Assembly (NCBI RefSeq): GCF_014268785.2
Contig: NZ_JABWRD020000001.1
Coordinates: 695,001 to 759,000, forward strand
From: Pseudomonas shirazensis
Lineage (GTDB): Bacteria; Pseudomonadota; Gammaproteobacteria; Pseudomonadales; Pseudomonadaceae
Reading direction: 5' to 3'
Length of the DNA stretch: 64,000 nucleotides
Position numbers and translations under genes: made by a program. This document shows, one piece after another, positions 60,836 through 64,000 of this stretch. The notes under the pieces are model-generated. The model was not told the origin of the DNA and did no database searches. It worked only from the letters and a program-made list of their open reading frames with translations. Within the stretch, counting starts at the first letter, position 1, and each line of letters begins with the position of its first letter.

Positions 60836-61728
60836 GTCAACTCCTGTGGCGGGGTGTGGGCAATGACGACATCCAGCAGCGCCTCGGCTGCGGTTGAAAG
60901 CTTGTGTTCACTCAGCGAAATAACGCCAATACGCCGCTCGACGCTGGGTTCAACCAAGGCGACGCAGCGGGCGCCAAGCTCCTGCATCTGCTTGATGCAC
61001 AGAGCCGGCACAGCGCTGACGCCAAGGCCATTGGCGACCATGCGGCCGATGGTGGTCAACTGATGGCTCTCGAACGCCACGGTCAACTTGCCGTGGCCGG
61101 CGGCGACGTTCTGTTCCAGCAGCAGGCGCACCGCAGACGGTCGTTGCAGGGCGATGAAATCTTCGGCCAGCAATGCCTGCCAGCTCACCTCATGCTGCAG
61201 TGCCAGCGGTGAGTCTGCTGGCACCACCGCCACGAAGCGGTCCATGTACAGCGGCACAAAGCGCAGACCGTCGAGGTTGTCCGGCTCGAAACCAATGCCT
61301 AGTTCGACGCGGCGATGGCGCACCAGTTCCTGCACCTGTTCATTGATCACGTCATGCACGGTGACGTTGACCCGCGGATAACGCTGGCGAAACACCTTCA
61401 ACGCCTGCGGCAGCAAGTTGCCGGCGAAGGCCGGCATCGCCGCCACCGAGACCCGCCCCAGTTGCAAGGTAAAGCGCTGGCGCAGCATCTCTTCGGTGTC
61501 GTCCCAGTCGGCCAGCAGCCGCCGCGCCAACGGCAGCAGCACCTCGCCTTCGGGGGTCAGGCTGACGCTGCGGGTGGTGCGGGCGAGCAGGGCGCCGCCG
61601 AGGTTGTCCTCCAACGCCTTGATGGTCAGGCTCAAGGCCGGCTGCGACACATGCAGATGCTCGCCCGCCTGGGCAAAGCTCAGGTACTTGGCTACGGTGA
61701 CAAAGGCACGCAACTGCTTGACGTTCAT
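60823..61728 (-). CDS. LysR-family transcriptional regulator (divergent from scoAB)
   Basis: 301 aa from the ATG at 61728; the in-frame ATG at 61764 adds unlikely residues. HTH: MNVKQLRAFVTVAKYLSFAQAGEHL, SQPALSLTIKALEDNLGG, LLARTTRSVSLTPEGE, then a LysR substrate domain with TIGRMVANGLGVSAVP. Divergent from the CoA-transferase genes, with a perfect inverted repeat between them. It is the expected regulator of scoAB/atoE. It overlaps and precedes the AKR gene. Confidence 0.93.
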   Translation of the reverse strand: MNVKQLRAFVTVAKYLSFAQAGEHLHVSQPALSLTIKALEDNLGGALLARTTRSVSLTPEGEVLLPLARRLLADWDDTEEMLRQRFTLQLGRVSVAAMPAFAGNLLPQALKVFRQRYPRVNVTVHDVINEQVQELVRHRRVELGIGFEPDNLDGLRFVPLYMDRFVAVVPADSPLALQHEVSWQALLAEDFIALQRPSAVRLLLEQNVAAGHGKLTVAFESHQLTTIGRMVANGLGVSAVPALCIKQMQELGARCVALVEPSVERRIGVISLSEHKLSTAAEALLDVVIAHTPPQELTCAQ

Positions 61729-61741
61729 GCGGGGGTGGGCC

Positions 61742-61782
61742 TTTTGTTTTAGAAAAATTATCAATCGATGACTAAAACAAAA
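61742..61782. promoter_or_regulatory. LysR-type inverted repeat between regulator and scoAB
   Basis: TTTTGTTTTAG (61742-61752) and CTAAAACAAAA (61772-61782) are exact 11-bp inverted arms separated by 19 bp. The gap holds TTATCAATCGATGA with T-N11-A-type spacing. This is a strong candidate regulator-binding site in the 119-bp divergent promoter region. Confidence 0.6.
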
Positions 61783-61847
61783 TTAACAAATCAGTCGGCA
61801 GCGGTGAAGATGGCTGCACGCACAAACAACTATAAAGGCGAATCAGC

Positions 61848-62546
61848 ATGGCCGGACTGGACAAGCGCGTTGCAACCTACGAAGAGGCCCTGGCAGGCCT
61901 GACCGACAACATGACCGTACTGGCCGGCGGCTTCGGCCTCTGCGGCATCCCGGAAAACCTCATCGCCCAGATCAAGCGCAGCGGGGTCAAGGGCCTGACC
62001 GTGGTCTCGAACAACTGCGGCGTCGATGGTTTCGGCCTGGGCATCCTCCTCGAAGAACGGCAGATCGCCAAGATGATCGCGTCCTATGTCGGCGAAAACG
62101 CCGAGTTCGAGCGCCAGTTGCTCAGCGGCGAACTTGAAGTGGTACTGACCCCCCAAGGCACTCTGGCAGAGAAAATGCGCGCTGGTGGCGCTGGCATACC
62201 GGCGTTCTTCACCGCCACCGGCTATGGCACCCCGGTTGCCGAAGGCAAGGAAGTGCGTGAGTTCAATGGCCGCAAGTACATCCTCGAAGAAGCCATCACC
62301 GGCGATTTCGCCATCGTCAAAGGCTGGAAGGCCGACCACTACGGCAACGTGATATATCGCAACACGGCGCAGAACTTCAACCCGCTGGCCGCTACTGCCG
62401 GCAAGATCACCGTGGTCGAGGTCGAGGAGATCGTCGAGCCCGGCGTGTTGCTGCCAAGCGAGATCCATACCCCAGGGATCTTCGTCGATCGTGTGATCGT
62501 CGGCACCTTCGAGAAGCGCATCGAAAAGCGCACCGTCAAGGCCTGA
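61848..62546 (+). CDS. scoA: 3-oxoacid CoA-transferase subunit A (ScoA/AtoD type)
   Basis: 232 aa. Family signature segments are [19 protein letters not shown] (the glycine-rich start), [37 protein letters not shown] and [16 protein letters not shown]. The subunit forms a heterodimer with the next gene product and transfers CoA between succinyl-CoA or acetyl-CoA and short-chain oxoacids such as acetoacetate. An AAAGGCG ribosome-binding site is visible. It is divergent from the LysR gene and starts the scoAB-atoE operon. Confidence 0.93.
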   Translation: MAGLDKRVATYEEALAGLTDNMTVLAGGFGLCGIPENLIAQIKRSGVKGLTVVSNNCGVDGFGLGILLEERQIAKMIASYVGENAEFERQLLSGELEVVLTPQGTLAEKMRAGGAGIPAFFTATGYGTPVAEGKEVREFNGRKYILEEAITGDFAIVKGWKADHYGNVIYRNTAQNFNPLAATAGKITVVEVEEIVEPGVLLPSEIHTPGIFVDRVIVGTFEKRIEKRTVKA

Positions 62547-62580
62547 ACGCCGCCCATAGAACAACAAAGAGATCCAGACC

Positions 62581-63237
62581 ATGGCACTGACCCGCGAACA
62601 GATGGCCCAACGCGTCGCCCGTGAACTGCAGGATGGCTTCTACGTCAACCTCGGCATCGGTATCCCGACCCTGGTGGCCAACTATGTCCCCGCCGACATG
62701 GACGTGATGCTGCAATCGGAAAACGGTCTGCTCGGCATGGGCGAGTTTCCCACCGAGAGCACCATCGATGCCGACATGATCAACGCCGGCAAACAAACCG
62801 TCACCGCCCGCCGCGGCGCCTCGATTTTCGATTCGGCACAATCGTTCGCGATGATCCGCGGCGGCCATGTAGACCTGACCGTACTCGGCGCCTTTGAAGT
62901 GGATGTGGAAGGGAACATTGCCTCGTGGATGATCCCCGGCAAGCTGGTCAAAGGCATGGGCGGCGCCATGGACCTGGTTGCAGGCGCCGACAACATCATC
63001 GTCACCATGACCCATGCATCCAAGGACGGCGAGTCCAAGCTGCTGTCGCGCTGCAGCCTGCCGTTGACCGGTGCTGGCTGCATTCGCAAGGTGCTGACCG
63101 ACCTGGCCTATCTGGAAATCGAAAACGGGGCATTCATCCTGCGCGAAACCGCGCCGGGCGTGACTGTCGAAGAAGTGATTGCCAAAACCGCCGGCAAGCT
63201 GATCGTTGCCGATGATGTGAAAGAAATGACCTTCTGA
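62581..63237 (+). CDS. scoB: 3-oxoacid CoA-transferase subunit B (ScoB/AtoA type)
   Basis: 218 aa. FYVNLGIGIPTLVANYVPADM with the following VMLQSENGLLGMG contains the catalytic Glu (SENG) that forms the CoA thioester. The block AGADNIIVTMTHASKDGESKLL is typical. It lies 34 bp after scoA. With scoA it makes acetoacetyl-CoA, feeding short-chain fatty acids or ketone bodies to central metabolism. Downstream atoE encodes the matching transporter. Confidence 0.93.
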   Translation: MALTREQMAQRVARELQDGFYVNLGIGIPTLVANYVPADMDVMLQSENGLLGMGEFPTESTIDADMINAGKQTVTARRGASIFDSAQSFAMIRGGHVDLTVLGAFEVDVEGNIASWMIPGKLVKGMGGAMDLVAGADNIIVTMTHASKDGESKLLSRCSLPLTGAGCIRKVLTDLAYLEIENGAFILRETAPGVTVEEVIAKTAGKLIVADDVKEMTF

Positions 63238-63271
63238 TCGCCGCTGGTTTACCCCAGCCCCCTGTAGTGGT

Positions 63272-63313
63272 GGGCTTGCTCTGCAAAGGCTGACCCCTTT
63301 GCCGAGCAGGCCC
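63272..63313 (+). terminator. Long hairpin between scoB and atoE
   Basis: GGGC-T-TGCTC-TG-CAAAGG pairs with CCTTTG-CC-GAGCA-GGCCC around a short loop (63272-63313), with a T6 run about 13 nt after the stem (63324-63330). The GCGGGCTTG-like text resembles P. putida intergenic hairpins. It may terminate or attenuate transcription into atoE and stabilise the scoAB message. Confidence 0.5.
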
Positions 63314-63378
63314 GTTGCTGCAGGTTTTTTGCGTGTGCCTTGAAATCCCCTGACAAGACCAATAAAAGGAAAACTACC

Positions 63379-64000
63379 GTGGCCGCTGAAATTCAGGATA
63401 GCCGCTCCGCCCGGTTCGCTCTGCGCTGCTCCAACTGGGCCGAGCGCTGGTTCCCCGACTCGTGGGTATTTGCCGCCTTGGCGGTGGTGCTGGTGTGCGT
63501 CGCCGCAATGGCCATGGGCGCCAAGCCGACCGACACTGCCAAGGCCTTTGGCGATGGTTTCTGGAGCCTGATCCCGTTCACCATGCAGATGGCCTTTGTG
63601 GTCATCGGCGGTTATGTGGTCGCCAGCTCACCGCCGGCGGCACGGCTGATCGATCGGCTGGCACGGATCCCGAAAAACGGCCGTTCTGCAGTCTGCTGGG
63701 TGGCGCTGATCTCGATGGTGGCGTCGTTGCTCAACTGGGGCCTGTCGCTGGTGTTCGGCGGCTTACTGGTAAGGGCACTGGCCCGCCGCACCGATCTGAA
63801 AATGGACTATCGCGCTGCAGGCGCAGCGGCCTACCTTGGCTTGGGCGCGGTATGGGCGTTAGGCTTGTCGTCGTCGGCGGCGCAGCTGCAGGCCAACCCG
63901 GCCAGCCTGCCACCGTCGATCCTGTCGATCACCGGCGTGATTCCCTTCACCGAGACCATCTTCCTTTGGCAGTCCGGCGTCCTGCTGGCGGCGCTGGTGA
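63379..64000 (+). CDS. atoE: Short-chain fatty acid (acetoacetate) transporter, AtoE-like (5' part only)
   Basis: About 207 residues before the window ends. Start is a GTG at 63379 with AAGGA 8 nt upstream. Polytopic membrane protein: WAERWFPDSWVFAALAVVLV, then GFWSLIPFTMQMAFVVIGGYVVASSPP, typical of the AtoE/short-chain fatty acid transporter family. Four or more hydrophobic helices are visible. It follows scoAB in the same direction, separated by a hairpin. It is the expected importer of acetoacetate or butyrate for the pathway. Confidence 0.9.
   Translation, partial: MAAEIQDSRSARFALRCSNWAERWFPDSWVFAALAVVLVCVAAMAMGAKPTDTAKAFGDGFWSLIPFTMQMAFVVIGGYVVASSPPAARLIDRLARIPKNGRSAVCWVALISMVASLLNWGLSLVFGGLLVRALARRTDLKMDYRAAGAAAYLGLGAVWALGLSSSAAQLQANPASLPPSILSITGVIPFTETIFLWQSGVLLAALV

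Overview
The window is about 64 kb of high-GC chromosomal DNA from a fluorescent Pseudomonas, most likely of the P. putida group. The evidence is gene content: MexEF-type efflux, membrane-bound glucose dehydrogenase next to an OprB porin, a LexA2-ImuA-ImuB-DnaE2 mutagenesis cassette with a GTAC-N4-GTGC box, an SfnB-like monooxygenase, a RibB with a degenerate RibA half, and many LysR regulators. I saw no rRNA, tRNA, CRISPR, insertion sequence or prophage. It reads as an accessory-metabolism region made of self-contained catabolic, transport and stress modules, most with their own regulator.

Layout. 1-2173: the 5' end of a mexF-like RND pump and its adaptor mexE (minus strand). 2456-7270: a LysR regulator, a RidA/flavin monooxygenase operon and a DUF1028/ArgE-like operon, perhaps one N-containing-compound pathway. 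7534-9296: an orphan PAAR (type VI secretion) effector and a small membrane protein that looks like its immunity partner, with a drop in GC. 9539-13352: oprB and gcd (periplasmic glucose oxidation and glucose uptake). 13684-16808: LysR, MFS transporter, CAP-domain secreted protein. 17157-24947: a peptide/nickel-type ABC operon ending in an SfnB/DszC-like monooxygenase and an MFS exporter, behind a sigma54-like promoter. 24985-30598: a polyamine-type ABC transporter, a RibB paralogue and a DUF1330 gene, linked by a shared palindromic motif.

30645-39469: pirin, LysR, NCS1 permease, two related histidine kinases whose 3' ends overlap, and a LacI regulator. 39711-45312: a TonB receptor, LLM monooxygenase, aldo/keto reductase and orphan SsuA-like binding protein; two LacI-type palindromes lie between lacI and the receptor gene. 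45433-50389: LysE, an alpha/beta hydrolase, an HExxH protein, TetR, SDR, a DsbA-fold isomerase, a DUF7693-like protein and an XRE-cupin regulator. 50528-53506: cytochrome b561 and catalase-like peroxidase, divergent from an ECF sigma/anti-sigma pair, with the same promoter motif on both strands. 53516-60006: a HAD phosphatase and the SOS mutagenesis cassette. 60014-64000: a LysR-AKR operon divergent from a scoAB CoA-transferase, followed by the start of atoE.

The strongest candidates for new biology are regulatory: the twin ECF promoters, the paired LacI operators, the shared TGGTATNCCA motif, and the LysR/scoAB inverted repeat. Three gene groups also stand out: the PAAR effector-immunity pair, the RidA-FMO-DUF1028-ArgE cluster, and the TonB-LLM-AKR-SsuA-like cluster.
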